NCBI RefSeq assembly: GCF_004698125.1
Contig: NZ_ML214297.1
Coordinates: 1,550,001-1,614,000 of the forward strand
Direction: 5' to 3'
Length of the DNA: 64,000 bases
Source: Halosimplex halophilum
GTDB taxonomy: Archaea > Halobacteriota > Halobacteria > Halobacteriales > Haloarculaceae
The notes under the pieces were generated by a model. That model searched no databases. It was not told where the DNA came from and saw only the letters and a list, made by a program, of their open reading frames with translations. How positions within the stretch are numbered: the first letter of the stretch is position 1; each line of letters begins with the position of its first letter. Below are positions 24,271 to 32,994 of the stretch, piece by piece. Both the position numbers and the translations under genes were made by a program.

Positions 24271-24936
24271 ATGCCACTGACCAGCCGTCTGAAGGAGAGC
24301 TTCGTGGCCGGGCTCATCCTCGTCGCGCCGCTGGCGATCACCCTCTACATCCTGCAGATCCTGGTCTCCTTCTCCCTGCAGTTCGTCAACCCGCTGGTCG
24401 ACAGGCTCGGCCTCATCGAGACGGCCGCGAACGTCGAACTCGCCGCGCAGGTGCTCGCGGTCGTCCTGATCGTCGCGGTGGTGACCGCCCTCGGCCTGGT
24501 CGCCCAGTGGTCGATCGGCCGACACCTGTTCGGTAACCTCGGGCGGACGATCAACATCGTCCCCCTGGTCAGCACCATCTACGGCGGCGTCCGACAGGTG
24601 GCGACCTCCCTGGTCGACACCGGCTCGCAGTTCGAGCGGACGGTCCTCGTCGAGTACCCCCGCGAGGACGTCTACTCCATCGGCTTCGTCACCGGCGAGG
24701 GGACCGAGGCCTTCGACGAGGCCACCGGCGACCGGGCCCACTCGGTGTTTCTCCCCAACAGCCCCAACCCCACCGCCGGCCGGCTCGTGATGGTGCCCGA
24801 GTCGGAGATCCACGAGACGGACATGAGCGTCCGCCAGGGGATGCGGATGATCGTCACCACCGGGATCGGCAGCGAGGCCGAACAGGTCGACGCCTACGAC
24901 GACTACGCCGTCCCGGAGCCCGAGCGGGCGGACTGA
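24271..24936 (+). CDS. DUF502 family membrane protein
   Basis: A 221-residue protein of normal DUF502 length. Two transmembrane segments (about 10-38 and 55-80) are followed by the conserved family region: FGNLGRTINIVPLVSTIYGGVRQV, then VLVEYPREDVYSIGFVTGE and SVFLPNSPNPTAGRLVMVP. The family is widespread in bacteria and archaea; its function is unknown. It is followed by the converging DUF2391 gene. Confidence 0.9.
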   Translation: MPLTSRLKESFVAGLILVAPLAITLYILQILVSFSLQFVNPLVDRLGLIETAANVELAAQVLAVVLIVAVVTALGLVAQWSIGRHLFGNLGRTINIVPLVSTIYGGVRQVATSLVDTGSQFERTVLVEYPREDVYSIGFVTGEGTEAFDEATGDRAHSVFLPNSPNPTAGRLVMVPESEIHETDMSVRQGMRMIVTTGIGSEAEQVDAYDDYAVPEPERAD

Positions 24937-24965
24937 CCGTCCGCGGGGTCGCCGGAGCCGTCGCG

Positions 24966-25547
24966 CTACTCCGGCAACACGTCGCCCAGCGACGCGCCGA
25001 CGGCCATCACGACCGCGGTCACGAGACACTGGGCGGCGGCCACGTCCGGCTGGCTCCAGTCGACCCGCCGCCACAGCGTCATCAGCCCGACGGCCATGCC
25101 CGCGGAGATGCCGAGGATCCCGACCAGCCGCCGCGGGACGACGCCGGCTATCAGGTCCGCCTCGACCGCCTCGAACCGGGCGGCGTGGAGGATCCCCAGC
25201 ACGACGAGGAAGCCGAGGGCGGCGGTCAGCGCGACGGCGACCGGCGAGTCCGCGATGGCCACGCCGATCTCCTGGGTGCCGCCCTCGACGACCATCGGGA
25301 TGCCGAAGAGGAAGGCGCCGACGACCGCCTCGCCGGCGTCACGCAGGTCGAAGGCGTCGTGGATCCGGCCGACGACGCGGGGCCTGTTCGCCCGGCGGGC
25401 CGTGCGCATCGCCTCGCGGACCCGCTCGCGCTCCTCCGGCCGGTCGACCAGCTCCTCCAGCTCCTCCAGGTCGTCGAGCACGTCGTCGATGTCCGGATCC
25501 GGGTCGCGGTCCGGGTCGTCGCCCGCGGCCCCGTCGCGGTCGGTCAC
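24966..25547 (-). CDS. DUF2391 family membrane protein
   Basis: A 193-residue protein. The first 75 residues are charged and partly coiled (DDVLDDLEELEELVDRPEERERV); the rest holds four transmembrane segments, with AFLFGIPMVVEGGTQEIG marking the DUF2391 region. Function unknown. GTG 25547 was taken as start since the sequence upstream turns arginine-rich. It lies downstream of rpoL on the same strand, 83 bp away, and could be co-transcribed. Confidence 0.8.
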   Translation of the reverse strand: MTDRDGAAGDDPDRDPDPDIDDVLDDLEELEELVDRPEERERVREAMRTARRANRPRVVGRIHDAFDLRDAGEAVVGAFLFGIPMVVEGGTQEIGVAIADSPVAVALTAALGFLVVLGILHAARFEAVEADLIAGVVPRRLVGILGISAGMAVGLMTLWRRVDWSQPDVAAAQCLVTAVVMAVGASLGDVLPE

Positions 25548-25630
25548 GTCCGGACGAACGGCGGACCGCCTCAAAAGCGTGTGGCCGCGGCCGTCGGGCC
25601 GCGTCGACGGGGAGGAGAAGGGGTCCGCGC

Positions 25631-25915
25631 TCAGGCGGCGGCCTCGAAGGCCTCGCGGAAGTCGTCGGACTTCTCGATGACGCGCTCGGCGCCGGTCTCC
25701 AGCGCGTCCAGCGCGTCGGTGTTCTCGTCGGTCTTGATGGTCAGCACGGGGTCGGTCTGGCCCCCCGACTGCTCGGGGTTGACGTCGTAGGTCGCCGCCG
25801 TGATCCCCTCGGTCTCCAGCAGCGCGCCCTTCAGCACGTTCATGAACGTGTGGTCCTCGCCCGCGATCTCGATAGAGATCATCGTCGGCTCTTTCTCGAT
25901 GACCCGCAGTTCCAT
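25631..25915 (-). CDS. rpoL: DNA-directed RNA polymerase subunit L (Rpo11)
   Basis: A 94-residue archaeal RNA polymerase assembly subunit, partner of subunit [39 protein letters not shown] and [20 protein letters not shown] match the Rpo11 fold, and the length is usual. The ATG at 25915 fits the family N-terminus. It precedes the DUF2391 gene on the minus strand. Confidence 0.95.
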   Translation of the reverse strand: MELRVIEKEPTMISIEIAGEDHTFMNVLKGALLETEGITAATYDVNPEQSGGQTDPVLTIKTDENTDALDALETGAERVIEKSDDFREAFEAAA

Positions 25916-26030
25916 ACACGTGTCCAGCCCCCTCGCGCGCATGAAACTTACGTTCCTGGCGCCCGAGCCCCGCTCCCGCCACCTCGGGAGGAGCCCGAAC
26001 ACACGTTCCCGGCCCCGCCGACGGCGGCGG

Positions 26031-26387
26031 TCAGACCACCGCGTACACCATCAGCAGGCCGAAGTACAGCAACACCAGGATCGCCAGCGCCTTCAGCCGG
26101 AAACGGCCGAGCTGGCCGGACTCGGCCTCGTAGGCGTCCTCGTAGGCCGCCCGTTCGTCGTCGGTGAGTGCCGACCCGTGAGCCCGCCCGTGGTGCAGCG
26201 CGAGCAGTCCCTCGGACTCGAAGGGGCGCCCGCAGTACTCGCACTCGGCGGCCGTCTCCGCCGGCGGCACCTCGTAGGCGATGTCGTCGGCTCCGGGGCC
26301 GTCCGGTCCTCGGGTGTCGCCGCTCGCGTCCGACTCGTCGGGGTTGTCGCTCGCGCCGGCGGCGCCGGTGGGTGGTTGCTCGGTCAT
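26031..26387 (-). CDS. DUF7410 protein: zinc-finger domain plus one membrane helix
   Basis: A 118-residue protein. Residues 1-45 are acidic and disordered; [22 protein letters not shown] is a C2H2-like zinc finger at about 49-70; a C-terminal hydrophobic helix ([19 protein letters not shown]) ends the protein. The combination matches haloarchaeal DUF7410. It overlaps the preceding 12-TM gene by 4 bp (ATGA), so the two are translationally coupled and likely work together. Confidence 0.8.
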   Translation of the reverse strand: MTEQPPTGAAGASDNPDESDASGDTRGPDGPGADDIAYEVPPAETAAECEYCGRPFESEGLLALHHGRAHGSALTDDERAAYEDAYEAESGQLGRFRLKALAILVLLYFGLLMVYAVV

Positions 26388-27781
26388 GTGAGGTAGGGGA
26401 GCGGCACGTCCGGTCGGGTGACGATCCAGAGGCTGGCCATCGTGTAGAAGACCATGACGGCGATGAACGGGTACTGGCTGCGGATCGCCTGCAGGCGGCC
26501 CGGGAACAGGTCGAAGGCGGTGACGTGGGCGGCGAGGATGGCCAGGAGGTGGCCGCCGAGCACGCCGGCGATGGCGACGCCGCCGAACCAGCCGGGGACG
26601 ACGATCAGCGGGGGGTTCACCGTCGCCATCGGCGCGGTCACCGCCGCCACTAGGGCCGGGATCAGCGAGAGGAAGTAGCCCAGGAAGTGCGCGACGTGGT
26701 AGCCGGCGGCGATGGCCAGCAGCGGCGGGGCGAACCGCCGGGCGAGCGTCTCGCCGGCGACGTAGGTCGGAGCAGTCCGGCGGGCCAGTCGGGCAGCGAG
26801 CAGGTAGACGCCGAGAAAGAGCGCGAACCCGACGACCATCGCGCCGGGGTACAGCAGCGGGATGGGGTAGCCCAGGTTCACCAGCGAGCGGGCGAGCCAC
26901 CGCCAGGCCGGCGTGGCGACGAACCCGTCGAAGGTGGTCACCCAGAGGACGGCGACGACGAACGCCGCCTCGTCGACCCCGTCCAGGCGGTCGCTCGTCA
27001 GCGCCGCGCCGGGGAGCCGCAGGGAGAGCGACCCGTCGGCGTCCCGTCCGACCGGCGCGACGGCGCCGTAGTAGCGGAACACCCGCGAGACGGGGTCGGC
27101 CTCGCGGAACCACGTCCCGGTCCCGTAGACGACCGCCCCCGCGAGCGTCACGACGGAGTAGGCGACGACCGTAATCGCGAGGACCCGCGGCTCGTCGGCC
27201 AGCGGGCTCACGACCTCGATCCAGACGAGCGCGAGCAGGCCCGCGACGCTCGGCCAGGCGCCCAGCGTCCAGCGGTACTCCCGACCCAGATCGGGTAGCA
27301 CCTCGGCGATCGCCCGCCAGGGATTGACGGCCGGCCAGGTGTTGCCGACGAGGTACGTGCTCATCGCGAAGCCGGCCCACCACCCCGCCCAGACGACCAC
27401 GACGGCGGGGTTCGAGAGCGGGTCCGTCGGGTCGACGAACCCCGTGACGACGATGCCGACCAGCGCCGCGACGCCCAGCGCGCCGGCGGCCCACCGGAGC
27501 GCCGTCGGCGCCGGGAGCGGGAGTCGCCGCCGGCTGTCGACCAGCCAGTCCAGCGCCGACCGGTCGGTCGCGAACGTCGCCAGCAGGAACGAGGCGCCGA
27601 CGACGGCCCCGCCGGTCGCCAGCATCAGCCACGTCGGCACGGTCAGCGACTCGCGGGCCGACTCCCCCAGCGACCCGCCGTGGGCCAGGACCGGCCGCGC
27701 CGCGAGTGCGACGGCCAGCCCGGCGGCCAGCGCAGTCGCCGCCTTGCGGCCGACCTCGGTCGTCGGAGTCCGTCGGTCCAT
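26384..27781 (-). CDS. Polytopic membrane protein (about 11-12 TM), function unknown
   Basis: A 465-residue integral membrane protein, hydrophobic throughout, with an N-terminal hydrophobic segment ending near PVLAHGG. Histidines cluster in two helices near the C-terminus (AAGYHVAHFLGYF and GGHLLAILAAHVTAFD), a pattern compatible with haem or metal binding. I do not recognise a named family. It is divergent from cytochrome oxidase subunit III and coupled to a zinc-finger membrane protein, so a role in respiratory enzyme function or assembly is conceivable but is only inferred from position. Confidence 0.8.
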   Translation of the reverse strand: MDRRTPTTEVGRKAATALAAGLAVALAARPVLAHGGSLGESARESLTVPTWLMLATGGAVVGASFLLATFATDRSALDWLVDSRRRLPLPAPTALRWAAGALGVAALVGIVVTGFVDPTDPLSNPAVVVVWAGWWAGFAMSTYLVGNTWPAVNPWRAIAEVLPDLGREYRWTLGAWPSVAGLLALVWIEVVSPLADEPRVLAITVVAYSVVTLAGAVVYGTGTWFREADPVSRVFRYYGAVAPVGRDADGSLSLRLPGAALTSDRLDGVDEAAFVVAVLWVTTFDGFVATPAWRWLARSLVNLGYPIPLLYPGAMVVGFALFLGVYLLAARLARRTAPTYVAGETLARRFAPPLLAIAAGYHVAHFLGYFLSLIPALVAAVTAPMATVNPPLIVVPGWFGGVAIAGVLGGHLLAILAAHVTAFDLFPGRLQAIRSQYPFIAVMVFYTMASLWIVTRPDVPLPYLT

Positions 27782-27956
27782 CTGTCGGGAGTTAGACCCC
27801 CCTCCCGGTCAAAGTATCGAAGCCCGGCCGGAGGCCGAGAGCCCTGCCCGTGACTGACTGCGAACACGTTCGGAGCGGTCCGGGAGATCCGCTGGACATC
27901 GGCGGGGCGCGGACGGTTTGGGAGGCTTTTTGGTGCTGCTGGCGCAAGCCCGTAGT

Positions 27957-28820
27957 ATGAGTCTCGCGGACGATACGTCAGAGGACCACGGGGACCACGG
28001 CGGGCACCACCTGCCGGCGGTCGAGGACTGGCCGCGCGGGTTCGGCGAGGCCAGCTGGTGGCCGTTCGTCACCGCCGTCGGCGCGGCGGGCATCTACGTC
28101 GCCGCCGCGCTGTTCGTCCTCGGTCGCGGCCAGGAACCGCTCGTCGACCCGATGTACGGCCCGGTCGCCACCGTCGCCAGCGTCGGCCTGTTCCTCGTCG
28201 GCCTCTACGGCTGGCTGTACCACGCGTTCGTCGTCAACTTCTGGGAGAGGGGCACCGACGAACACGGCGCCGGGACGCTCCGGCTCGCGATGATACTGTT
28301 CCTCGGGTCGGAGATCGCCACCTTCGGCGCCGGGTTCGTCTACTACTTCTTCATCCGCGTCGGCACCTGGTCGACGGACACCTTCCCCGACCTGCTCGGG
28401 AGTCTCATCATCATCAACACGTCGATACTGGTCGTCAGCAGCTTCACGCTGCACTTCGCACACACCGCGCTCCGGAAGGGCAACCGGTCGCGGTTCCTCC
28501 AGCTGCTGGGGCTGACCCTGCTGCTGGGCGTCGTGTTCATCGGCGGCCAGATCTACGAGTACTACGAGTTCATCGTCCACGAGGGGTTCACCCTCACCGG
28601 CGGCGCCTTCGGCTCGGCGTTCTACGGGCTGACCGGCCTCCACGGCCTCCACGTCAGCCTCGGCGCGGTCCTGCTGGGCATCGTCTTCGCCCGGGCGCTC
28701 AAGGGCCAGTACTCCGCCGAACGCCACACCTCCGTCAGCACCGCCTCGATGTACTGGCACTTCGTCGACGTTGTCTGGATCTTCCTCGTCGTCGTCCTCT
28801 ACGTCGGCGCCGAGATCTGA
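27957..28820 (+). CDS. coxC: Heme-copper oxidase subunit III
   Basis: A 287-residue cytochrome c oxidase subunit III-like protein. A His-rich N-terminus (HGDHGGHHLP) is followed by seven transmembrane segments; conserved signatures are FLGSEIATFGAGFVYYFF, FYGLTGLHGLHVSLG and MYWHFVDVVWIFLVVVLY. No subunit I or II gene is present in the window, so it is separated from the rest of the oxidase. ATG 27957 begins the acidic/His tail; the longer frame upstream would add an unrelated stretch. Confidence 0.9.
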   Translation: MSLADDTSEDHGDHGGHHLPAVEDWPRGFGEASWWPFVTAVGAAGIYVAAALFVLGRGQEPLVDPMYGPVATVASVGLFLVGLYGWLYHAFVVNFWERGTDEHGAGTLRLAMILFLGSEIATFGAGFVYYFFIRVGTWSTDTFPDLLGSLIIINTSILVVSSFTLHFAHTALRKGNRSRFLQLLGLTLLLGVVFIGGQIYEYYEFIVHEGFTLTGGAFGSAFYGLTGLHGLHVSLGAVLLGIVFARALKGQYSAERHTSVSTASMYWHFVDVVWIFLVVVLYVGAEI

Positions 28821-28857
28821 GCGGGAGTTTCAAGGCCGCTTCTCCCCATCTCCGGGT

Positions 28858-29100
28858 ATGGAACCGCTCGACGTCGAGGACGGCTTCGACGTACACGAGT
28901 ACCGCCACGGCCTGAAGCTGGTGAGCCAGGACCGGGCCACGATGCACCTCGAAAACAGGAACGACTTCGCCTGCCCGGCCTGCGGCGACGCATTCGAGGA
29001 GCTGTTCGTCTCCGAGAAGCGCGAGAACACCTTCGGGAACCCCGGCGGCCCGTTCTGCGTCGTCCGCACCGGCGGCCAGGTACTGTTGCTCACGCACTGA
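28858..29100 (+). CDS. Small zinc-ribbon-like protein (DUF7385-like)
   Basis: An 80-residue protein containing CPACGDAFEELFVSEKR (one CxxC pair) and a downstream cysteine in FCVVRTGG, probably a partial zinc site. The start EYRHGLKLV and the end of the chain recall haloarchaeal DUF7385 proteins. It starts 37 bp after coxC on the same strand and may be co-transcribed. Function unknown. Confidence 0.72.
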   Translation: MEPLDVEDGFDVHEYRHGLKLVSQDRATMHLENRNDFACPACGDAFEELFVSEKRENTFGNPGGPFCVVRTGGQVLLLTH

Positions 29101-29122
29101 CGGCGGTGTGCGTCCTCCTCGG

Positions 29123-29476
29123 CTACGCCGACGCCGACTCCCAGACGCCGGCCACCAGCAGCGCCAGCAGGACGAAGTACGTCGCCAGCCCCCAGCAGGC
29201 CGCCGCGACGAGCCACGGGTCGGCGGTCCACACCGCGAGGACACCGCCGACGACCAGGGCGAGGGCGCTGCCGACCTGCACCGCGGGCCGTTCCCACAGG
29301 TACGCGACGGTGGTGTCCGCGACGAACAGCGCCTCGACGGCAAGCGCCGTGACGACGCCCGTCGCGGCGGCCCCAGGTCGAGTCAGCACCGACAGCGATC
29401 CCGTGGCCGCGAGGACGACGAGCAAGACTGCGGCGCTCGCCGCTGCCAGCAGCGCGTCGCGTGTCGTCGACTGCAC
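29123..29476 (-). CDS. Small four-helix membrane protein, function unknown
   Basis: A 117-residue protein made almost entirely of four hydrophobic helices separated by short loops (for example WTADPWLVAAACWGLATYFV near the end). No family recognised. The GTG at 29476 gives the most compact start; the frame extends upstream with arginine-rich sequence that is unlikely to be translated. Confidence 0.6.
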   Translation of the reverse strand: MQSTTRDALLAAASAAVLLVVLAATGSLSVLTRPGAAATGVVTALAVEALFVADTTVAYLWERPAVQVGSALALVVGGVLAVWTADPWLVAAACWGLATYFVLLALLVAGVWESASA

Positions 29477-29517
29477 GGGCGAACCGCGGGGTCGGGGAGA
29501 GATAGGGATTGCGCCGC

Positions 29518-29694
29518 TCAGGTCGTGAACCCGGACTCGGCGTCGTGTTCTTCGAGCACCCACTCCAGTTCCTCGATGGCCCGGAGGATCGCGACCTCCG
29601 CCTCGTCCTCCATCTCCGAGGTCGGCGGGTCCGTTCTGTCGTACGCGTCCTCGAGTTCGGCGATCCGTTCCCGGATGTCGTCCTCTGACCGCAT
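29518..29694 (-). CDS. Small acidic helical protein (58 aa)
   Basis: MRSEDDIRERIAELEDAYD opens a 58-residue acidic protein predicted to form two helices; no cysteines. The spaced leucine/isoleucine pattern suggests a helical hairpin. Similar short proteins are common in haloarchaea with no known function. A GTG four codons upstream is an alternative start. Confidence 0.65.
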   Translation of the reverse strand: MRSEDDIRERIAELEDAYDRTDPPTSEMEDEAEVAILRAIEELEWVLEEHDAESGFTT

Positions 29695-29787
29695 GTCCCG
29701 ATCCACCGACCCTACCCGCTTGATGCTACCGGTCGATCGGTCCGACTCGGCGGAGTTGCGACTCGTCGGCTTGCGTCCGCGAGAAAG

Positions 29788-29862
29788 AGCCGGTGGAGGG
29801 ATTTGAACCCTCGACCTAATCCTTACGAAGGATTCGCTCTAGCCAGTCTGAGCTACACCGGC
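29788..29862 (-). tRNA. tRNA-Thr (anticodon CGT)
   Basis: A 75-nt cloverleaf on the minus strand. The acceptor stem pairs GCCGGTG with CACCGGC, discriminator T; the D arm, the anticodon stem AATCC/GGATT around loop TTCGTAA (anticodon CGT, reads ACG) and the T arm GAGGG-TTCAAAT-CCCTC are all present. No intron, and CCA is not encoded, as usual in archaea. Confidence 0.95.
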
Positions 29863-30017
29863 GCGTTCGGTGGCTCCGTTTCAACGTACCGCCGATAACC
29901 GCAATAAGGATTGCGAATCGACCCGACTCTGTGAGGCCGTGTCGGACCGGGACGGCCGGGCCTGGCGCTTTGCACTGCAACCACTCGGGCCAACAGGGTC
30001 GCGGTCCGATCCCGCGC

Positions 30018-30359
30018 ATGCGCCGGTCCACGGACGACACCGCAGAGGAGCGCATCGACGACCGCGACACCGAAACCACGACGATCCCCTCCGTGACGGG
30101 GAGCGTGACCGCGTGGGCGCCGAGCCTGCGCTCGGAACCGACGACGGACGACCCGGCGATGGCCGAGGAACGCCACGAGGACGACGCGACCGTCGACGAC
30201 GAGGGCGGCTGGTGGGACGAGGGGCTGATCACGCTCCTCGTCGTCGTCGGCGCGGTGCTGTTCCTCATCCCGGAGCCGGCGACTACCGGCCTCGGCGTCC
30301 TCCTCCTGGGGGCCGCCGTGGTGGCGTGGCTCGTCGACCTGACAGTCCCGTGGACCTGA
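30018..30359 (+). CDS. Small membrane protein with acidic N-terminus
   Basis: A 113-residue protein: about 65 acidic, hydrophilic residues, then two hydrophobic helices (LITLLVVVGAVLFLIPEP; LGVLLLGAAVVAWLVDL). This pattern is common among short haloarchaeal membrane proteins of unknown function. Start could also be at the internal ATG of MAEERHEDD. It precedes the halocyanin gene by 51 bp. Confidence 0.65.
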   Translation: MRRSTDDTAEERIDDRDTETTTIPSVTGSVTAWAPSLRSEPTTDDPAMAEERHEDDATVDDEGGWWDEGLITLLVVVGAVLFLIPEPATTGLGVLLLGAAVVAWLVDLTVPWT

Positions 30360-30410
30360 TCGGGACATCGCAAGCCCGCCACACAAACGGCCGCTGTCCC
30401 AAGCGCGGAC

Positions 30411-31052
30411 GTGAACCGACGTACCTATCTCGCGACAGTCGGGTCTACGGTCACCGGACTGTCGGTCGGCCTCGCCGGCTGCGAGGGCGCTCCCGGTGCG
30501 GGCGCCGACCCGACCGACACCGACGAGGAAGAGTCCCCGAGTCCGACCGCGGAACCGGCCGAGACGGCGACCGAGACGGGCACGGATCCCGACGCCGGCA
30601 CCGGGACCGATACCGCGGCCGGGACCGCCGGACAGGTTCCGAACACCGTGGAGATGGTGACCGAGGGGAGCGACTACTACTTCACGCCGATCGGGCTCTC
30701 CGTCGAACCCGGGGAGACGATCACGTGGGTCAACGAGTCGGGGAGCCACTCCGCGACGGCCTACGCCGAGTCGCTCGACGCCGCGTCGGTGACCCGCATC
30801 CCCGAGGGCGCCGAACCCTGGAACAGCGGCATCCTGAGCGAGGCGGGGGCGACCTTCGAACACACCTTCGAGGAGACGGGCACGTACGACTACTTCTGTA
30901 TCCCCCACGCCGCGCTCGGGATGGTGGGCCGGCTCGTCGTCGGCGAACCCGGCGGTCCCGCGACCGAGGGCCAGCCCCCCAACGGCGAACTCCCGAGCAG
31001 CGAGGCCATCGTCCAGCGGGGCGCTATCAGTTACGACGAGTTCGCGAACTGA
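30411..31052 (+). CDS. Halocyanin-like blue-copper lipoprotein
   Basis: A 213-residue secreted copper protein. The GTG start gives VNRRTYLATVGS, a twin-arginine signal, followed by a lipobox ending LAGC, so it should be exported folded by Tat and lipid-anchored. A Thr/Glu/Asp-rich linker leads to a plastocyanin-like domain: NESGSHSATAY holds the first His ligand and YDYFCIPHAALGM the Cys, His and Met ligands. Halocyanins carry electrons at the outer face of the membrane. An extra 35-residue acidic/proline tail follows the domain. Confidence 0.9.
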   Translation: MNRRTYLATVGSTVTGLSVGLAGCEGAPGAGADPTDTDEEESPSPTAEPAETATETGTDPDAGTGTDTAAGTAGQVPNTVEMVTEGSDYYFTPIGLSVEPGETITWVNESGSHSATAYAESLDAASVTRIPEGAEPWNSGILSEAGATFEHTFEETGTYDYFCIPHAALGMVGRLVVGEPGGPATEGQPPNGELPSSEAIVQRGAISYDEFAN

Positions 31053-31102
31053 GTCCCCGTCGCCGGACCTCGTTCGCCGCTCGACCGGTCCGTCCACGCC
31101 CG

Positions 31103-32089
31103 TCAGTCGGCCCGCCGCAGTCGCACGTCGAGGCAGACGTTCAACTCGTGGGGGGCGTACGACCGGACGGTGTGGCGCCGTTCGACGGCCACCTCGTACT
31201 CCGGTTCGGCGGCCGCGCGGATGGCGCGTTCGCCCGGCCCGTAGGGGTCGTCCTCGTGCTGGATGTCGTAGTAGTGGACCACGCAGTCGTCGCCGGCCAG
31301 TTCGACGGCGGTGTCGAGGAAGTCGTCGGCGCTGTGGGGCAGGTTCATCACGAGCCGGTCGGCCCAGTCCGTGTACTCGTCGGCCACCTCGCGCACGTCC
31401 CCACAGATCGCCGTCACGCGGTCCGCGACGCCGTTACGGCGGGCGTTCTCCCGCAGGTACTCGACCGCGTCCTCGTTGATGTCGACGCCGACGGCGGTCG
31501 CGCCGCGCTTCGCGAAGGGGACGACGAAGGGGCCGACCCCGGCGAACATATCGAAGGCCCGTTCCCCCTCTCGGACCTGCTCGGCGACGCGGTGGCGCTC
31601 GGTCGCCAGCCGCGGCGAGAAGTACACCGTCGCCAGGTCCAGGGCGAACTCGCAGCCGTACTCGCGGTGGACCGCCTCGGTGCTCTCGCCGGCCAGCACC
31701 TCCCAGTCGCGGACCCGCTCGGTCCCCTTGACCTTCGAGGCGCGATTCACGACCGTCTTCACCGGCAGCGCCGACTCGACGACGGCGTCGGCCAGCGCCC
31801 GCGCGCGCTCGGGGTCGTCCTCGTCGACGATGACCACGTCGCCGAGCCGCTCGTAGGAGGGGTCGAACTCCAGCAGATCCGCCGGCATCGTCTGTGTCTC
31901 CCGCGCGTCGACCTCCCGCGTGACGACCTCGAACTCGTCGGGGACCGCAGCGGGGTCGGTGACGGGCACGTAGAGGCACCCGTCGGCGACCTCGATCTCG
32001 TAGTCCTCGGCGACCAGGTCGGCGTCGGCCAGCCGGCGGCGCGTCGCCTCGCCGTCCTCGCGTGGCACCCGAACGCAGGAGACCTCCAT
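31103..32089 (-). CDS. trm5: tRNA (guanine-N1)-methyltransferase Trm5 family
   Basis: A 328-residue SAM-dependent methyltransferase. The N-terminal part has the D1-like segment YERLGDVVIVDEDDPE; the Rossmann core contains FDMFAGVGPFVVPFAKRGA (SAM-binding), VGVDINEDAVEYL and the family motif NLPHSADDFL. Trm5 methylates G37 next to the anticodon, and related archaeal paralogues take part in wyosine formation; one of these cannot be excluded. It is divergent from dph5. Confidence 0.88.
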   Translation of the reverse strand: MEVSCVRVPREDGEATRRRLADADLVAEDYEIEVADGCLYVPVTDPAAVPDEFEVVTREVDARETQTMPADLLEFDPSYERLGDVVIVDEDDPERARALADAVVESALPVKTVVNRASKVKGTERVRDWEVLAGESTEAVHREYGCEFALDLATVYFSPRLATERHRVAEQVREGERAFDMFAGVGPFVVPFAKRGATAVGVDINEDAVEYLRENARRNGVADRVTAICGDVREVADEYTDWADRLVMNLPHSADDFLDTAVELAGDDCVVHYYDIQHEDDPYGPGERAIRAAAEPEYEVAVERRHTVRSYAPHELNVCLDVRLRRAD

Positions 32090-32214
32090 ACCTCCGGTAG
32101 GTCGCCGTCGCGCGGTAAGCCTGACGCTTCGGCCGCCCTCGGCTCTGACACCGCGGCCGCCCGGACTCGCCGTCGCTTCGCGGGGCTTAATCCGTTCGGC
32201 GCCGGAGAGGGCGT

Positions 32215-32994
32215 ATGCTCACCTTCGTCGGGCTCGGCCTCTACGACGAGCGGTCGGTCACCGTCGCGGGCCGAGACGCCATCCGGTCGGCCGACCGCGT
32301 CGTCGCCGAGTTCTACACCAGCAAGCTCGCCGGCGCCGCGATCGAGGACCTCGAAGCCGCCCACGACACCGAGATCGAGGTCCGCGACCGCACGGGCGTC
32401 GAGCAGTCGCCCGGGGATATCCTCGACGACGCCGCCGACTCGGACGTCGTCTTCTGCACCGCCGGCGACACCATGATCTCGACGACCCACACGGACCTGC
32501 GGCTGCGCGCTCACGAGCGGGGCATCGAGACCCGCGTCGTCCACGGGACGACCGCCCAGGCCGCCGCCAGCTCGCTCACCGGCCTCCAGAACTACCGCTT
32601 CGGCAAGGCGACGACGCTCCCGTTCGAGCGCTCCCACGCCGGCGACGACCTCCCCGGGAGCGTCGTCGACACGGTCGAGGGGAACCGCGACCGCGGCCTC
32701 CACACGCTGGTCTTCCTCGACATCGACGCCGCCAGCGACGACTACATGCGCGCCGACCGGGCGGCCGCCCGCCTGGCCGACGCCTACGAGGACACGCTCG
32801 GCGTCGTCGTCGCCCGCGCGGGCAGCCCCGACCCCGCCGTCCGCGCCGACCGGCTCTCGACGCTCGCCGGGGAGTCGTTCGGCGACCCGCTCCACCTGCT
32901 GGTCGTCCCCGGGGAGCTCCACCTCATGGAACGGGACGCCCTCGCAGCGCTCGGTGGCGCGCCCGACACGCTTCTCGAAGAACTAGTCGTCTGA
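32215..32994 (+). CDS. dph5: Diphthine synthase
   Basis: A 259-residue SAM-dependent methyltransferase that trimethylates the modified histidine of elongation factor 2. MLTFVGLGLYDERSVTVAG, VVAEFYTSKLAG, VFCTAGDTMISTTHTDLRLRA and FLDIDAAS are signatures of archaeal Dph5, and length fits. The last 12 bp overlap the 3' end of the convergent archaeosortase gene. Confidence 0.95.
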   Translation: MLTFVGLGLYDERSVTVAGRDAIRSADRVVAEFYTSKLAGAAIEDLEAAHDTEIEVRDRTGVEQSPGDILDDAADSDVVFCTAGDTMISTTHTDLRLRAHERGIETRVVHGTTAQAAASSLTGLQNYRFGKATTLPFERSHAGDDLPGSVVDTVEGNRDRGLHTLVFLDIDAASDDYMRADRAAARLADAYEDTLGVVVARAGSPDPAVRADRLSTLAGESFGDPLHLLVVPGELHLMERDALAALGGAPDTLLEELVV

